Counted from the first letter of the stretch, positions 8,962-18,125 are shown. The stretch: DNA of 64,000 nt from Xanthobacteraceae bacterium (GCA_022844485.1 JALHLQ010000010.1:1-64000); one strand, 5' to 3'. Numbers and translations: made by a program. The notes: generated by a model from the letters alone, not told the origin.

Positions 8962-10127
8962 GGCGTGAGGACGACCTTCACGCAGCCGTCCTCCTTGTCG
9001 CGGAATGTCTTGTAAAGCGCGGGCCCATCCTCGAGCTTCGCGCGGTGCGTGATGACGAAGGAGGGGTCGATCTGTCCCTCTTCGATGCGGCGAAGGAGAT
9101 CGTCGGTCCACCGGTTCACATGCGTCTGGCCGGTGCGGATGGTGAGGCCCTTGTTCATCGCCATCCCGAACGGAAGCTTGTCGACAAGGCCGCCATAGAC
9201 GCCGGGGATGGAGAGCGTTCCGGCCGGCCGGCAGACATATATCATCTCGCGCAGCACATGCGGACGGTCGCTCTCCAGCATCACGGCCTGCTTCACGCGG
9301 TCATACATGGAATCGAGATGGCCCGTCGCATGCGCTTCGAGCCCGACGGCATCGATGCATTTCTCTGGCCCCTTGCCCTTCGTGAGCTCATTGAGCCGCT
9401 CGATGACGCTCTCTTCCTCGAAGTCGATCGGAATGGCGCCGCCGGCCTTCGCCATGTCGAGCCGCTCGGGGACACGATCGATGCAGATCACCTGCCTGGC
9501 GCCGAGCAGGATCGCGCTGCGGACGCAGAACTGGCCGACCGGACCCGCGCCCCAGATCGCGACCGTGTCGGTCGGCTCGATGTCGCATTGCACCGCCGCC
9601 TGCCAGCCGGTGGGAAAGATGTCGGTCAGGAACAGGACCTGCTCGTCGCTCAGCCCGTCCGGAATTTTGACCGGCCCGGCATCGGCATAGGGCACGCGCA
9701 CATATTCGGCCTGTCCGCCGGCATAGCCGCCGGTCAGATGCGTGTAGCCGTAAAGTCCCGCGGTGGCGTGGCCGAAAACCTTGTCGGCAACATCCTTGTT
9801 GCGATTGCTCCGCTCGCAGACCGAGAAGTTGCCGCGCTTGCACTGGTCGCATTCGCCGCAGATGATCGTGAACGGGACGGCGACGCGGTCGCCCACCTTC
9901 AGCTTCTTGACGTCGTGTCCGACCTCGACGACCTCCCCCATGAACTCGTGGCCCATGATGTCGCCCGACATCATGGCGGGTATGAAGTTGTTATAGAGGT
10001 GCAGGTCGGACCCGCAGATGGCGCAGGTCGTCACTTTGATCACGGCGTCGCGCTGATCCTCGATCGCCGGATCGGGAACTTCGTCGCAGCGGATGTCATG
10101 TTTGCCGTGCCAGACCAGCGCTTTCAT
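8958..10127 (-). CDS. Zinc-dependent alcohol dehydrogenase, formaldehyde-dehydrogenase-like
   Basis: A 389-residue medium-chain dehydrogenase/reductase. Catalytic-zinc residues are visible as Cys38 (CAICGSD) with His60-Glu61; the structural-zinc lobe uses Cys90, Cys93, Cys96 and Cys104; the Rossmann motif GAGPVG is at residues 193-198. The length and the FPTGWQAA segment match the glutathione-independent formaldehyde dehydrogenase-like branch (TDH/FDH subgroup), which oxidises alcohols or aldehydes with NAD(P). It is the first gene of a two-gene operon. The GFA-family gene about 200 bp upstream on the same strand is consistent with aldehyde metabolism, but the substrate is inferred only. Confidence 0.88.
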   Translation of the reverse strand: MKALVWHGKHDIRCDEVPDPAIEDQRDAVIKVTTCAICGSDLHLYNNFIPAMMSGDIMGHEFMGEVVEVGHDVKKLKVGDRVAVPFTIICGECDQCKRGNFSVCERSNRNKDVADKVFGHATAGLYGYTHLTGGYAGGQAEYVRVPYADAGPVKIPDGLSDEQVLFLTDIFPTGWQAAVQCDIEPTDTVAIWGAGPVGQFCVRSAILLGARQVICIDRVPERLDMAKAGGAIPIDFEEESVIERLNELTKGKGPEKCIDAVGLEAHATGHLDSMYDRVKQAVMLESDRPHVLREMIYVCRPAGTLSIPGVYGGLVDKLPFGMAMNKGLTIRTGQTHVNRWTDDLLRRIEEGQIDPSFVITHRAKLEDGPALYKTFRDKEDGCVKVVLTP

Positions 10128-10329
10128 GTGGGGGGCCTCCTTGCGCGCGCATTCGCGCGTGACCGCGACGCCCTATCGGCAAGGCTTGCTGCAACGGCCG
10201 CGCCACGCCACGCTTGTCCCCGCACAAGCGAATCTTCGGCCCGTTGGTTCCTAAAATATTTGTCGCACGGAGACGCCGAGGAGATCTGCCCGAGCGGCGG
10301 CGTCCGCTTTTTGGGATCACGCTTTCAGG

Positions 10330-10797
10330 TCAGTCGCCCGTCCCCGCCCGGGCTTGCTTCCACGCCTCGGTCAAGCGCACGGGGTCGGGGTGCTGCCCCT
10401 CGTAGTTCACCGTGGTTTCCGGAATCGTCACCCACGGCTGCGCGCTCTTGGTCCAGATGTGGCCGATGGGATGAAGCCGCCGCGTGTCGTCGAGCGTCCC
10501 CGGCTTCACGATCGAGACGCGCGGGTTCGCCTGCGGATTGTGCCAGAGGCGCGCGCCGCATGTCCCGCAGAGCACGGCGTCCATGATGCGGCCGCTCTCG
10601 TGCCGCCGCTGCCAGATCTTCGGCTCGCCCGCGGTCACCGCGACGCTCTCGCGCAAAACGACCATGGACAGCGCGAACGCGCTTCCCGACTGCTTCTGGC
10701 ACTCGGTGCAATGGCAGGCGTAGAGCGTCAGCGGCTCCGCGCGGATCTCATAACGGATCGCCCGGCATTGGCAGGAGCCGGTCAACGGCAATGGCAT
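10330..10797 (-). CDS. GFA family protein (glutathione-dependent formaldehyde-activating enzyme fold)
   Basis: A 155-residue zinc protein of the GFA/CENP-V family. Zinc ligands are apparent: Cys9 and Cys11 (SCQC), Cys28, Cys30 and Cys33 (CHCTEC) and Cys77 and Cys80 (CGTC). The founding member was proposed to couple formaldehyde to glutathione, but most homologues have no proven substrate. ATG at 10797 has a GAGGG Shine-Dalgarno six bases upstream. It lies between a Bug receptor and a formaldehyde-dehydrogenase-like gene on the same strand. Confidence 0.88.
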   Translation of the reverse strand: MPLPLTGSCQCRAIRYEIRAEPLTLYACHCTECQKQSGSAFALSMVVLRESVAVTAGEPKIWQRRHESGRIMDAVLCGTCGARLWHNPQANPRVSIVKPGTLDDTRRLHPIGHIWTKSAQPWVTIPETTVNYEGQHPDPVRLTEAWKQARAGTGD

Positions 10798-10834
10798 CGG
10801 CGCCCTCTCGGCGTTTCGCGAAAACCCGCGTCAG

Positions 10835-11812
10835 CTACTCCGCTTTCGCTCCGGAGACTTTCACCACATGCGCCCACTTCTCGATGTCCTTGCGCAGATA
10901 CGCATCGAACTGGGCCGGGGTCATGACGATCGGCTCCGCGCCCTGCTTCGACCAGGCCTGCTGAACCTCAGGCTCGCGCAGGACCTTGTTGATCTCGGCA
11001 TTGAGCTTGTCGACCACCGGCTTCGGCGTGCCGGCGGGCGCCATGATGCCGAGCCAGATCGTCGCCTCATATCCCGGAACGCCGGCCTCGGAGACGGTCG
11101 GGATCTCGGGCAGCACCGCCGAGCGCTTGGCCCCGGTGGTGCCGACCGCCCTCACCTGCCCCGCGCGCACGTTCTGCGCCATCGTCGTGATCGCGTCGAA
11201 CATCATGTGCACCTGGCCGCCGATGATGTCGGTGCGCGCGCCGGAAGAGCCTTTGTAGGGAACGTGCACGATGTCGGTCTGGCTCATCGCTTTGAAGAGC
11301 TCGCCGGCCATGTGATACGGCGTGCCGGGCCCGGATGAGGCATAGTTCAGCCCGCCCGGCTTCGACTTCGCGAGCGCGATGAATTCCTTCAGATCCTTGG
11401 CCGGAACGGAGGGGTGCACGACCATCACGAGATCCGAATAATTGACCGGCGCCACCGGCACGAAGTCGCGCATGAGCTGGAACGGCTTGTTCGGGATCAG
11501 CGACTCGTTCGTGGTGTGCGTGTTCGACATCATCAGGAGCGTGTAGCCGTCCGGCGCCGACTTCGCGACGGCGTCGGTTCCGATCACCGATCCGGCGCCC
11601 GGCCGGTTCTCGACGATGAAGGATTGCTTGAGCGAGTCGGACAGCCGCTGGCCGATGAACCGGGCATAGACGTCGGCCGGTCCGCCGGCGGCAAAGGGAA
11701 CGATGATCCGCACCGTCCGCGACGGGTAGTCTTGCGCATTTGCGCTGCCCGGAGAGTGGATCGCAGCGAGCGCGATGGCGCAACACCCGGCAAGAGCCCG
11801 CAAACGGGACAT
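10835..11812 (-). CDS. Tripartite tricarboxylate transporter (Bug-type) substrate-binding protein
   Basis: Periplasmic solute receptor of 325 residues. A signal peptide ends at SANA-QDYP (residue 26) and is followed by the Bug-family start YPSRTVRIIVPFAAGGPAD; later family motifs include ENRPGAGSVIG, LNYASSGPGTP and HVPYKG. ATG at 11812 has a GGGAGGT Shine-Dalgarno; a longer frame to 11878 lacks one. No TctA or TctB membrane subunits are nearby, which is usual for the many orphan Bug receptors of this group. The ligand, commonly a carboxylate, cannot be predicted. Confidence 0.9.
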   Translation of the reverse strand: MSRLRALAGCCAIALAAIHSPGSANAQDYPSRTVRIIVPFAAGGPADVYARFIGQRLSDSLKQSFIVENRPGAGSVIGTDAVAKSAPDGYTLLMMSNTHTTNESLIPNKPFQLMRDFVPVAPVNYSDLVMVVHPSVPAKDLKEFIALAKSKPGGLNYASSGPGTPYHMAGELFKAMSQTDIVHVPYKGSSGARTDIIGGQVHMMFDAITTMAQNVRAGQVRAVGTTGAKRSAVLPEIPTVSEAGVPGYEATIWLGIMAPAGTPKPVVDKLNAEINKVLREPEVQQAWSKQGAEPIVMTPAQFDAYLRKDIEKWAHVVKVSGAKAE

Positions 11813-12084
11813 TGGCGTACCTCCCAAACTCGTTCTTGTTTGACGTCGAGTCATAGAGGACCGGGCGGCGCCGTTCAACTCGGAGCCGAAGCCGCATCGA
11901 GCCTATGCGGGCTCGGCGGCCGGACGCTCGGCTTCTCCGGATCGCCGAGCAAAGCGCAGGCGCGAACGATGGCGCTCCGCTGCGCGGCTCGGCCAAGGTC
12001 CATCACTCCCTTGCCCGGTGCGACTCAGTTATGGTCGCTCCCCTGATGCTTCGGCGGGGCAAGCGAAGGCGAGCAGATTCGATC

Positions 12085-12726
12085 ATGTTGCCTGATTACC
12101 GGTTCATGATCGCCGCGATCCTCGCCACGGTCATTTTTGTCGTTCTGAGCTTCGAGCTGCTCCTCATGGTGCGGTTGGGCCACATGCCGTCCGCGCTGGC
12201 GACGATCGAGCAGCGGCGGCTCGCCGACGACCGGCCGCTCGCACCGGGTCCTGCGCTCTTCGCGGAGTTCAGATCCGACCCGAGCGTAGCCGCAGAAACC
12301 GCTGAGCCCCCGCAGATTTCGGCGGAAGAACGCGCGCAGCTCGCAAGTCTCATCGCGCTCAGCGCAGCCCTTTCGCCCAGGGACCGCGGAGATGCTCCTG
12401 TCCTGCACGACCGCACCGTCGCCATTCTCCAGGACCCGGCGTCCGGCTCGCGCGCGCTCGTGCCGGACCCGCCGCCGATCGGGGGACCGCTGGCCGAACC
12501 CCTGCAGATGGTCGGCTCGATCGGGCCGATTGTGCCGATTCCGCGCACCGCCGCGGAGGTGCGGCGCGAACGGGAGCAGGCAGACATCCGACGGCGCCGT
12601 GCGCGCGCGGCCGCCGTCCTGCGGGCCCGCTTGCAGGCCGAGCAGCGCGCAAAGGCGGAAGCCGAGGCGGCGGCGGCACGGAATCCGTTTGCCGCGCTGT
12701 TCGGCGGCGGCGGGGGCGGAAATTAG
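12085..12726 (+). CDS. Single-pass membrane protein, unknown function
   Basis: A 213-residue protein with one N-terminal membrane helix (about residues 7-29), a Pro/Ala-rich region, an Arg/Ala/Glu-rich probable coiled coil (about 150-200) and a tail FAALFGGGGGGN. No recognised domain. ATG at 12085 is chosen because it directly precedes the membrane segment; the upstream open frame to 11905 has no conserved character. The 272-bp stretch between it and the divergent Bug receptor shows no other gene. Confidence 0.6.
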   Translation: MLPDYRFMIAAILATVIFVVLSFELLLMVRLGHMPSALATIEQRRLADDRPLAPGPALFAEFRSDPSVAAETAEPPQISAEERAQLASLIALSAALSPRDRGDAPVLHDRTVAILQDPASGSRALVPDPPPIGGPLAEPLQMVGSIGPIVPIPRTAAEVRREREQADIRRRRARAAAVLRARLQAEQRAKAEAEAAAARNPFAALFGGGGGGN

Positions 12727-12729
12727 AGT

Positions 12730-12756
12730 CTGATCCATCGGATAGAATCGGATCAG
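12730..12756. repeat. Perfect 7-bp inverted repeat upstream of photolyase
   Basis: CTGATCC and GGATCAG are separated by 13 bp that themselves contain ATCGGAT and GAATCGG. The element starts 3 bp after the preceding stop codon and is followed by an A-run rather than a T-run, so it does not look like an intrinsic terminator for the upstream gene. It may be an operator or a dispersed palindrome; function unknown. Confidence 0.5.
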
Positions 12757-12864
12757 ATCAAAAAACCTTTGCTTGTCACATTTTCTTTCGGCCCACCCGG
12801 TCCTACTTGGCCGGAAAATGGCTCTTACACGCGCGTCAGCGGTTGTTCCACAGTCCTCGACCTC

Positions 12865-14325
12865 ATGCCCGACCAGCCAATTGCTTCCGTGTCGCTCGTC
12901 TGGTTTCGGGAGGACCTCCGTCTCGCCGACAACCCGGCGCTTCACGCAGCCGTGCAGACCGGCGATCCGCTGGTCTGCCTCTACGTCCTTGATGAAGACA
13001 GCCCCTGCATCAGGCCGCTCGGGGGAGCGTCGCGCTGGTGGCTGGCCGGCTCGCTTCGCGCTCTGCAGAAAGATATCGGAACGCGCGGAGGCCGGCTGCT
13101 TCTGCGCCGCGGCCCCGCGTCCATCATCGTTCCCGAGGTGATCGCGCAAGCGGGGGCGCGCCGCCTGTTCTTCAACCGCCGCTTCGAGCCGAATGCGGCT
13201 GCCGCCGACCGGTCCGTTGCCGGCACGCTCCAGAAGAGCGGGATTGAGGTGACGTCGTTCAACGGGTCGCTCTTGCATGATCCCGGCTCGCTGGTGAACC
13301 GCGCGGGCGAGCCGATGCGGGTCTTCACGCCGTTCTGGCGGACGCTTGTCAACCGGCTGCAGCCGCGAGCGCCGCTTCCGACCCCGGAGCGCTTTCGCGG
13401 TTCGCCTCCGCTTCCCTCCGATCGTCTGGAGGATTGGGGGCTCGAGCCGCGCGCGCCGGACTGGGCCGAGGGTCTGCGCCAAGCCTTTGATCGCGGCGAA
13501 GCCGGTGCGCATGCGCGATTGCACACATTTCTTCGGAGCGGCCTCGGGTCCTACGCCACAGAGAGGGACTATCCTGACCGCGACGCCTCTTCGCGTCTCT
13601 CGCCGCATCTGCGCTTCGGGGAGATCAGCCCGCATCAATTGTGGGATGCCGCCGAGCAAGCCTGGCACGGCGCTTCAGGTGCACGCGCCTCCGCCGAAAA
13701 CATCGACAAGCTGCGCTCGGAGATCGGCTGGCGCGAATTCAACTATCATCTCCTGCACGATCACGACCTCGCGCGCGAAAACATCAACAAGCGCTTCAAC
13801 GATTTTCCGTTCATGCGCGACGGTCCATCGCTGGAGGCCTGGCAAAGCGGCCGCACAGGATATCCGATCGTCGATGCGGGGATGCGCCAGCTCTGGCGGA
13901 CGGGCTGGATGCACAACCGGGTCCGGCTGATCACGGCCTCCTTTCTCGTCAAGCATCTGCTGATCGACTGGCGCGAGGGAGAGGCCTGGTTCTGGGATAC
14001 GCTGGTCGATGCGGACCCGGCGAACAATCCGGCAAACTGGCAGTGGGTCGCAGGGTCCGGAGCGGACGCCGCCCCCTACTTCCGCATCTTTAACCCGGTG
14101 CTGCAGGGCGAGACGTTCGATCCGGGCGGCGCCTATGTGCGCCGGTTTGTGCCGGAACTCGCGCGAATGCCGGACCAGTTCATTCACAAGCCGTGGATGG
14201 CGCCGGCGCTGGTCCTCGAACAAGCCGGCGTCGCCTTGGGCCGCACCTATCCCTCGCCGATCGTCGACCACAAGGCGGCGCGGCAACGCGCGCTCGCGGC
14301 CTTTGCCAGCCTGAAGACCCCGTGA
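12865..14325 (+). CDS. phrB: Deoxyribodipyrimidine photolyase
   Basis: A 486-residue FAD-dependent class I photolyase that splits UV-induced cyclobutane pyrimidine dimers with light. The N-terminal antenna domain begins VSLVWFREDLRLADNPAL; the C-terminal FAD domain contains LSPHLRFGEIS, WREFNYHLL and the motif NPANWQWVAGSG followed by APYFRIFNP. Length fits the family. The frame is open upstream to a TTG at 12769, but ATG at 12865 precedes the conserved region. It probably forms a single-gene unit; the palindrome at 12730-12756 lies upstream. Confidence 0.94.
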   Translation: MPDQPIASVSLVWFREDLRLADNPALHAAVQTGDPLVCLYVLDEDSPCIRPLGGASRWWLAGSLRALQKDIGTRGGRLLLRRGPASIIVPEVIAQAGARRLFFNRRFEPNAAAADRSVAGTLQKSGIEVTSFNGSLLHDPGSLVNRAGEPMRVFTPFWRTLVNRLQPRAPLPTPERFRGSPPLPSDRLEDWGLEPRAPDWAEGLRQAFDRGEAGAHARLHTFLRSGLGSYATERDYPDRDASSRLSPHLRFGEISPHQLWDAAEQAWHGASGARASAENIDKLRSEIGWREFNYHLLHDHDLARENINKRFNDFPFMRDGPSLEAWQSGRTGYPIVDAGMRQLWRTGWMHNRVRLITASFLVKHLLIDWREGEAWFWDTLVDADPANNPANWQWVAGSGADAAPYFRIFNPVLQGETFDPGGAYVRRFVPELARMPDQFIHKPWMAPALVLEQAGVALGRTYPSPIVDHKAARQRALAAFASLKTP

Positions 14326-14364
14326 TGTCCTCTCCCACGCGGATCACCCATGACCCCGGACTGT

Positions 14365-14390
14365 GCCGTTCAATTAAGGACGGCTTGTTT
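14365..14390 (+). terminator. Possible weak intrinsic terminator after photolyase
   Basis: GCCGT and ACGGC form a 5-bp stem with a 10-nt loop, followed by TTGTTT. It lies 40 bp after the photolyase stop. The short stem makes the call tentative. Confidence 0.35.
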
Positions 14391-14451
14391 GAAGGTCATT
14401 GAGCGAACACTAAGTTATTGGAATCTTAGCAGAAACCTAACCGGAACGACC

Positions 14452-14480
14452 TTGCAATTTCTGCGTTCCTTTGCTATATA
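14452..14480 (+). promoter_or_regulatory. Sigma-70-type promoter for the NYN gene
   Basis: TTGCAA (14452-14457) and TATATA (14475-14480) are separated by exactly 17 bp in an AT-rich stretch that contrasts with the GC-rich surroundings. Transcription should begin near 14487, giving a leader of about 85 nt that contains the hairpin at 14532-14553. Confidence 0.7.
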
Positions 14481-14531
14481 GAAATCCCCTTCCGTGCCAC
14501 GATACATTGACGTTGGCGCGTGGGGCTAAAA

Positions 14532-14553
14532 AAGGGCTCCTGCGGGGGCCCTT
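14532..14553 (+). promoter_or_regulatory. Leader hairpin before the NYN gene
   Basis: A 9-bp stem AAGGGCTCC/GGGGCCCTT closed by a TGCG tetraloop. One pair is U-G on the plus strand and becomes C-A on the other strand, which favours a plus-strand RNA structure. It ends 18 nt before the GTG start and just ahead of the GGGGGG Shine-Dalgarno, so it could influence translation. Confidence 0.5.
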
Positions 14554-14571
14554 ACTACTTTGGGGGGCATC

Positions 14572-15450
14572 GTGAAGCGCGCAGCGATATGCGTGGATGC
14601 TAGTTACTTGTTCGCACAAGGCGGCATCGCTCTCAGCGGCGCGAAGAAGCCTCGTTCGGTCCTGTTGTTAGACGCGCAGGGCGTTCTCAACGAACTTAAT
14701 AGCGTCGTCCAATCCAAGGCTCCCGGTTGTCCCGTGTTACGAGTCTATTGGTATGATGGCGCGCTCGCGTCGAGAGGCCCGACTCTTGAACAAGAGCAAC
14801 TTGCGCATCTGGACAACATCAAGGTTCGACTTGGCTTCATAAACAGCGCTGGCCAGCAAAAGGGAGTCGACTCGCTGACCGTGACGGATTTGATCGAGTT
14901 GGCCCGATTAGGGGCGATCTGCGACGCAGTTCTCCTGTCCGGCGACGAAGACGTGCGCATAGGAGTCCAGATCGCGCAAAATTATGGGGTTAGAATTCAT
15001 TTGGTTGGCATCGCACCAAGCCGGGGATCACAATCCAAGTCTCTATTGCAGGAAGTCGATACCACGACGGAATGGTCGACAGCCACAGTTGCAAAGTTCC
15101 TGTCTGTTCGCTCGATCCCGGCGGTAGCAAGCCCAACCACGGTCGCGACTTTCACCTTGCCGGCCCGTAGCCCGGCTGTCTCAGCAGCGGCATCTCAACC
15201 AGCACCTACGGCTGCCCTGGCTCTGGCAGAAAAGGTCGCCTCCTGTTTCGCTGACACGATATCTGATGCCGATGTGAAGAGTTTGATTGCCTACTGGGCA
15301 ACTCAGCGTGGCGTTCCCCCAGAATTCGACGGAAAGCTTCTCGCAAGAAGCCGATCAGACCTCGGTCGGGATTTGGACGAAATAGAAAAACGATTCCTGC
15401 GGCGGAAATTCGCAGATTCTGTTCGTTCGCGAGGTGCTTCTCTCCCGTGA
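14572..15450 (+). CDS. NYN-domain (PIN-like nuclease fold) protein
   Basis: A 292-residue protein with an N-terminal NYN/LabA-DUF88 domain. Expected acidic residues are visible: Asp9 (CVDASYLF), Asp100 (KGVDSLTVTDLIELA), Asp125 and Asp127 (LLSGDEDVRIGV). NYN proteins are metal-dependent ribonuclease-like enzymes. After an Ala/Pro/Thr-rich linker (about 180-220) a C-terminal helical segment of about 70 residues is not recognised. GTG at 14572 with a GGGGGG Shine-Dalgarno is preferred to TTG at 14560. The gene and its upstream region are more AT-rich and less biased in codon use than the neighbours, suggesting recent acquisition. The RNA target and role are unknown. Confidence 0.8.
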   Translation: MKRAAICVDASYLFAQGGIALSGAKKPRSVLLLDAQGVLNELNSVVQSKAPGCPVLRVYWYDGALASRGPTLEQEQLAHLDNIKVRLGFINSAGQQKGVDSLTVTDLIELARLGAICDAVLLSGDEDVRIGVQIAQNYGVRIHLVGIAPSRGSQSKSLLQEVDTTTEWSTATVAKFLSVRSIPAVASPTTVATFTLPARSPAVSAAASQPAPTAALALAEKVASCFADTISDADVKSLIAYWATQRGVPPEFDGKLLARSRSDLGRDLDEIEKRFLRRKFADSVRSRGASLP

Positions 15451-15491
15451 GATATCCTTTCAGACGGGCCAAAGAACACACAGGTTTAGCG

Positions 15492-16529
15492 ATGCAGGTC
15501 AAGAACGGGATCGTGGAGGCGATCGGCAACACGCCGCTGATCAGGCTTCGGCGCGCGTCGGAGGCGACCGGCTGCACCATTCTCGGCAAGGCCGAGTTCA
15601 TGAATCCCGGCCAGTCGGTGAAGGACCGCGCCGCGCTGTTCATCATCCAGGACGCGGTCCGCAGGGGCGAGCTGCGTCCGGGCGGCGTGATCGTCGAGGG
15701 CACCGCCGGGAATACCGGCATCGGTATCGCCCTGGTCGCGAACGCGCTCGGCTATCGGACGGTCATCGTGATCCCCGACACGCAAAGCCAGGAGAAGAAG
15801 GACATGCTGCGGCTCTGCGGAGCCGAGCTCGTCGAAGTGCCCGCCGTTCCCTACAAGGATCCGAACAACTACGTGAAAGTGTCGGGACGCCTCGCCGCGC
15901 AGTTGGCGAAATCTGAGAAGAACGGCGCGATCTGGGCGAACCAGTTCGACAATGTCGCCAATCGCGACGGCCATATCGAAACCACCGGTCCGGAGATCTG
16001 GGAGCAGACCGACGGCACGGTCGACGGCTTCGTCTGCGCGGTCGGTACCGGCGGCACGCTGGCCGGCGTTGCGCTCGCGCTCAAGGAGCGCAACCCGAAA
16101 GTGCGGATCGCTCTCGCCGACCCCTTGGGAGCGGCGCTCTACAGTTTCTACACCACGGGCGTCCTCAAGGCGGAAGGAACGTCGATCACGGAAGGCATCG
16201 GCCAAGGCCGCATCACGAAGAATCTCGAAGGAGCGCCGGTTGACGTCGCCTTTCAAATTTCCGACCAGGAGGCGATCCCCTACTGCTTCGACCTCCTTGA
16301 GCACGAGGGGCTTTGCCTCGGCGGATCGTCGGGGATCAATGTCGCCGGCGCGGTGCGCCTCGCCAACGAGATGGGGCCGGGCCACACCATCGTGACCGTG
16401 CTGTGCGACTACGGCACGCGCTACCAGTCGCGGCTTTTCAATCCCGAATTCCTGCGTTCGAAAAACCTGCCCGTGCCCGAATGGCTGGAGCGGCGCGCCA
16501 CCGTTAAAGTTCCCTACGAGGCAGCCTGA
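15492..16529 (+). CDS. cysK: Cysteine synthase A
   Basis: PLP enzyme making L-cysteine from O-acetylserine and sulfide. The 345-residue fold-type II protein has the PLP lysine at residue 44 in NPGQSVKDRAA, the loop EGTAGNTGIG, the phosphate-binding GTGGT motif near residue 183 and the C-terminal GGSSGINV segment. It carries about 35 more residues than E. coli CysK, as in many rhizobial CysK proteins. ATG at 15492 is chosen; the frame opens upstream at 15447. Its TGA overlaps the ATG of the AlaX gene by one base, so the two are coupled. Confidence 0.92.
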   Translation: MQVKNGIVEAIGNTPLIRLRRASEATGCTILGKAEFMNPGQSVKDRAALFIIQDAVRRGELRPGGVIVEGTAGNTGIGIALVANALGYRTVIVIPDTQSQEKKDMLRLCGAELVEVPAVPYKDPNNYVKVSGRLAAQLAKSEKNGAIWANQFDNVANRDGHIETTGPEIWEQTDGTVDGFVCAVGTGGTLAGVALALKERNPKVRIALADPLGAALYSFYTTGVLKAEGTSITEGIGQGRITKNLEGAPVDVAFQISDQEAIPYCFDLLEHEGLCLGGSSGINVAGAVRLANEMGPGHTIVTVLCDYGTRYQSRLFNPEFLRSKNLPVPEWLERRATVKVPYEAA

Positions 16530-17248
16530 TGGCGACCGAGCGCCTGTTCCTCGACGACGCCTATCTCGATGCGTGCGAGGCGCGCGTCGTGGGCATCACC
16601 GAGCAAGGCGGGATCGTGCTCGACCGCACGGTGTTCTACGCGACCTCGGGCGGGCAGCCGGGCGATCGCGGCACGCTCGTTCGCGCCGACGGCAGCGAGA
16701 TTGCGATCGGCAACGCCGTCTATGCCGACGCAGGCAAGAGCGAGATTGCGCATGTGCCGGCCGACGGCACGCCCGTCCGGCCAAAGGTCGGCGAAGCGCT
16801 CACGGCGCGCATCGACCAGGACCTTCGGCATCGCCGCATGTGCATGCACACCGCGATGCACCTGTTGTCCGCCATCCTCCCCTACCCGGTCACCGGCGGC
16901 TCGGTCGGCGAAACCGAAAGCCGACTCGATTTCGATATTCCCGAAGCAGGGCTCGACAAGGATGCGATCACCGCCAAACTCGCCGAGATGATCGCGGCCG
17001 ACGCCGAGGTGCGCGCGCGCTGGATCAGCGACGAGGAGCTTGCCGCCAATCCCGGCTTGGTGAAGACGATGTCGGTCAAGCCGCCGACGGGCACGGGCCG
17101 GGTCCGGCTGATCGAAATCGTCGGGCTCGATCTCCAGCCCTGCGGCGGCACGCATGTGCGGCGCACCGGCGAGATCGGCGCGGTGCGCGTCACCCAGATC
17201 GAGAAGAAGGGCAAGCAGAACCGCCGCGTGCGGCTCGGCTGGGCTTGA
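16529..17248 (+). CDS. alaX: Alanyl-tRNA editing protein (AlaX type)
   Basis: A stand-alone editing domain that hydrolyses mischarged tRNA-Ala (mainly Ser-tRNA-Ala). The 239-residue protein shows the zinc motifs HTAMH (His107 and His111) and CGGTH (Cys205 and His209), plus the N-terminal YATSGGQPGDRG glycine motif shared with the AlaRS second additional domain. It overlaps cysK by one base (TGATG). Pairing with cysteine synthase may be simple operon economy or may reflect handling of amino acids related to serine and cysteine. Confidence 0.9.
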   Translation: MATERLFLDDAYLDACEARVVGITEQGGIVLDRTVFYATSGGQPGDRGTLVRADGSEIAIGNAVYADAGKSEIAHVPADGTPVRPKVGEALTARIDQDLRHRRMCMHTAMHLLSAILPYPVTGGSVGETESRLDFDIPEAGLDKDAITAKLAEMIAADAEVRARWISDEELAANPGLVKTMSVKPPTGTGRVRLIEIVGLDLQPCGGTHVRRTGEIGAVRVTQIEKKGKQNRRVRLGWA

Positions 17249-17261
17249 GGAGGACTTATCC

Positions 17262-18116
17262 ATGGCGGACATGAACTCGCGCTGGCTCCGCTCGACCGAC
17301 TGGCTGGCGCAGCATCTCGATGCGCCGGACGTCGCCGTCGTGGACGGCTCCTACTATCTCTCGACCGCGAACAGGGATGCGCAAGCCGAATATCTCGCCG
17401 AGCATATTCCGGGCGCCGTCTTCTTCGACATCAATGCGGTCGCCGACCCGACGTCGTCGCTCCCGCACATGCTGCCGACGCCGGAGGGCTTCGCCTCGGC
17501 CATGCGCAAGCTCGGGATCGGCGATGGACAGACGATCCTCGTCTATGACGGCGCCGGGCTCTATTCGGCCCCGCGCGTGTGGTGGACGTTTCGCGTGTTC
17601 GGCGCCGAACGCGTCTACATCCTCGACGGCGGTTTTCCGAAATGGAAGGCGGAAGGGCGGCCGGTCGAGTCCGGGCCCGTCACCCGTCAGCCCCGCCATT
17701 TCACGGCGCGGATGGATCATGGCGTCGTCGCCGCGCTGGATGATATCCAGAAGGCGCTGAAGAACGGCGCGGCGCAGGTGGTCGACGCACGCTCGGGCGC
17801 GCGCTTTCGCGGAGAAGCGCCCGAGCCGCGCGCGGGTCTTCGCTCCGGCCACATGCCGGGTTCGCTCAACGTTCCCTTCGAGCAGCTTGTTCGCGATGGA
17901 CGGCTGGTCTCGCCGCAGGAGGCGGCGAAGGCCTTCGCCGCCGGCGGGGTGAATGTGGACAAGCCGATCATTCCGACCTGCGGCTCGGGCGTGACGGCGG
18001 CGATCCTGTGGCTCGCCCTCGACGCCATGGGCAAACAGCCGAAGGCGCTCTACGACGGATCCTGGGCCGAATGGGGCGCGCGCGACGATCTGCCGGTCGC
18101 GACGGGACCGAAGTAG
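17262..18116 (+). CDS. sseA: 3-mercaptopyruvate/thiosulfate sulfurtransferase
   Basis: Two-rhodanese-domain sulfurtransferase of 284 residues. The catalytic Cys240 lies in the loop CGSGVTA, the SseA-type 3-mercaptopyruvate signature; the first domain (residues 10-130) is catalytically silent, as normal. It moves sulfur from 3-mercaptopyruvate to thiophilic acceptors in cysteine breakdown. ATG at 17262 has a GAGGAGG Shine-Dalgarno. It follows cysK-alaX by 13 bp and probably shares their transcript, making a cysteine-centred operon. Confidence 0.92.
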   Translation: MADMNSRWLRSTDWLAQHLDAPDVAVVDGSYYLSTANRDAQAEYLAEHIPGAVFFDINAVADPTSSLPHMLPTPEGFASAMRKLGIGDGQTILVYDGAGLYSAPRVWWTFRVFGAERVYILDGGFPKWKAEGRPVESGPVTRQPRHFTARMDHGVVAALDDIQKALKNGAAQVVDARSGARFRGEAPEPRAGLRSGHMPGSLNVPFEQLVRDGRLVSPQEAAKAFAAGGVNVDKPIIPTCGSGVTAAILWLALDAMGKQPKALYDGSWAEWGARDDLPVATGPK

Positions 18117-18125
18117 GCGCGCGCC

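Noticed and set aside
14528..14553. Hairpin before the NYN gene as an intrinsic terminator on the minus strand
   Set aside because: It has a T-run in that direction, but no minus-strand gene lies upstream of it and the stem has a C-A mismatch on that strand, whereas the plus-strand RNA pairs fully.
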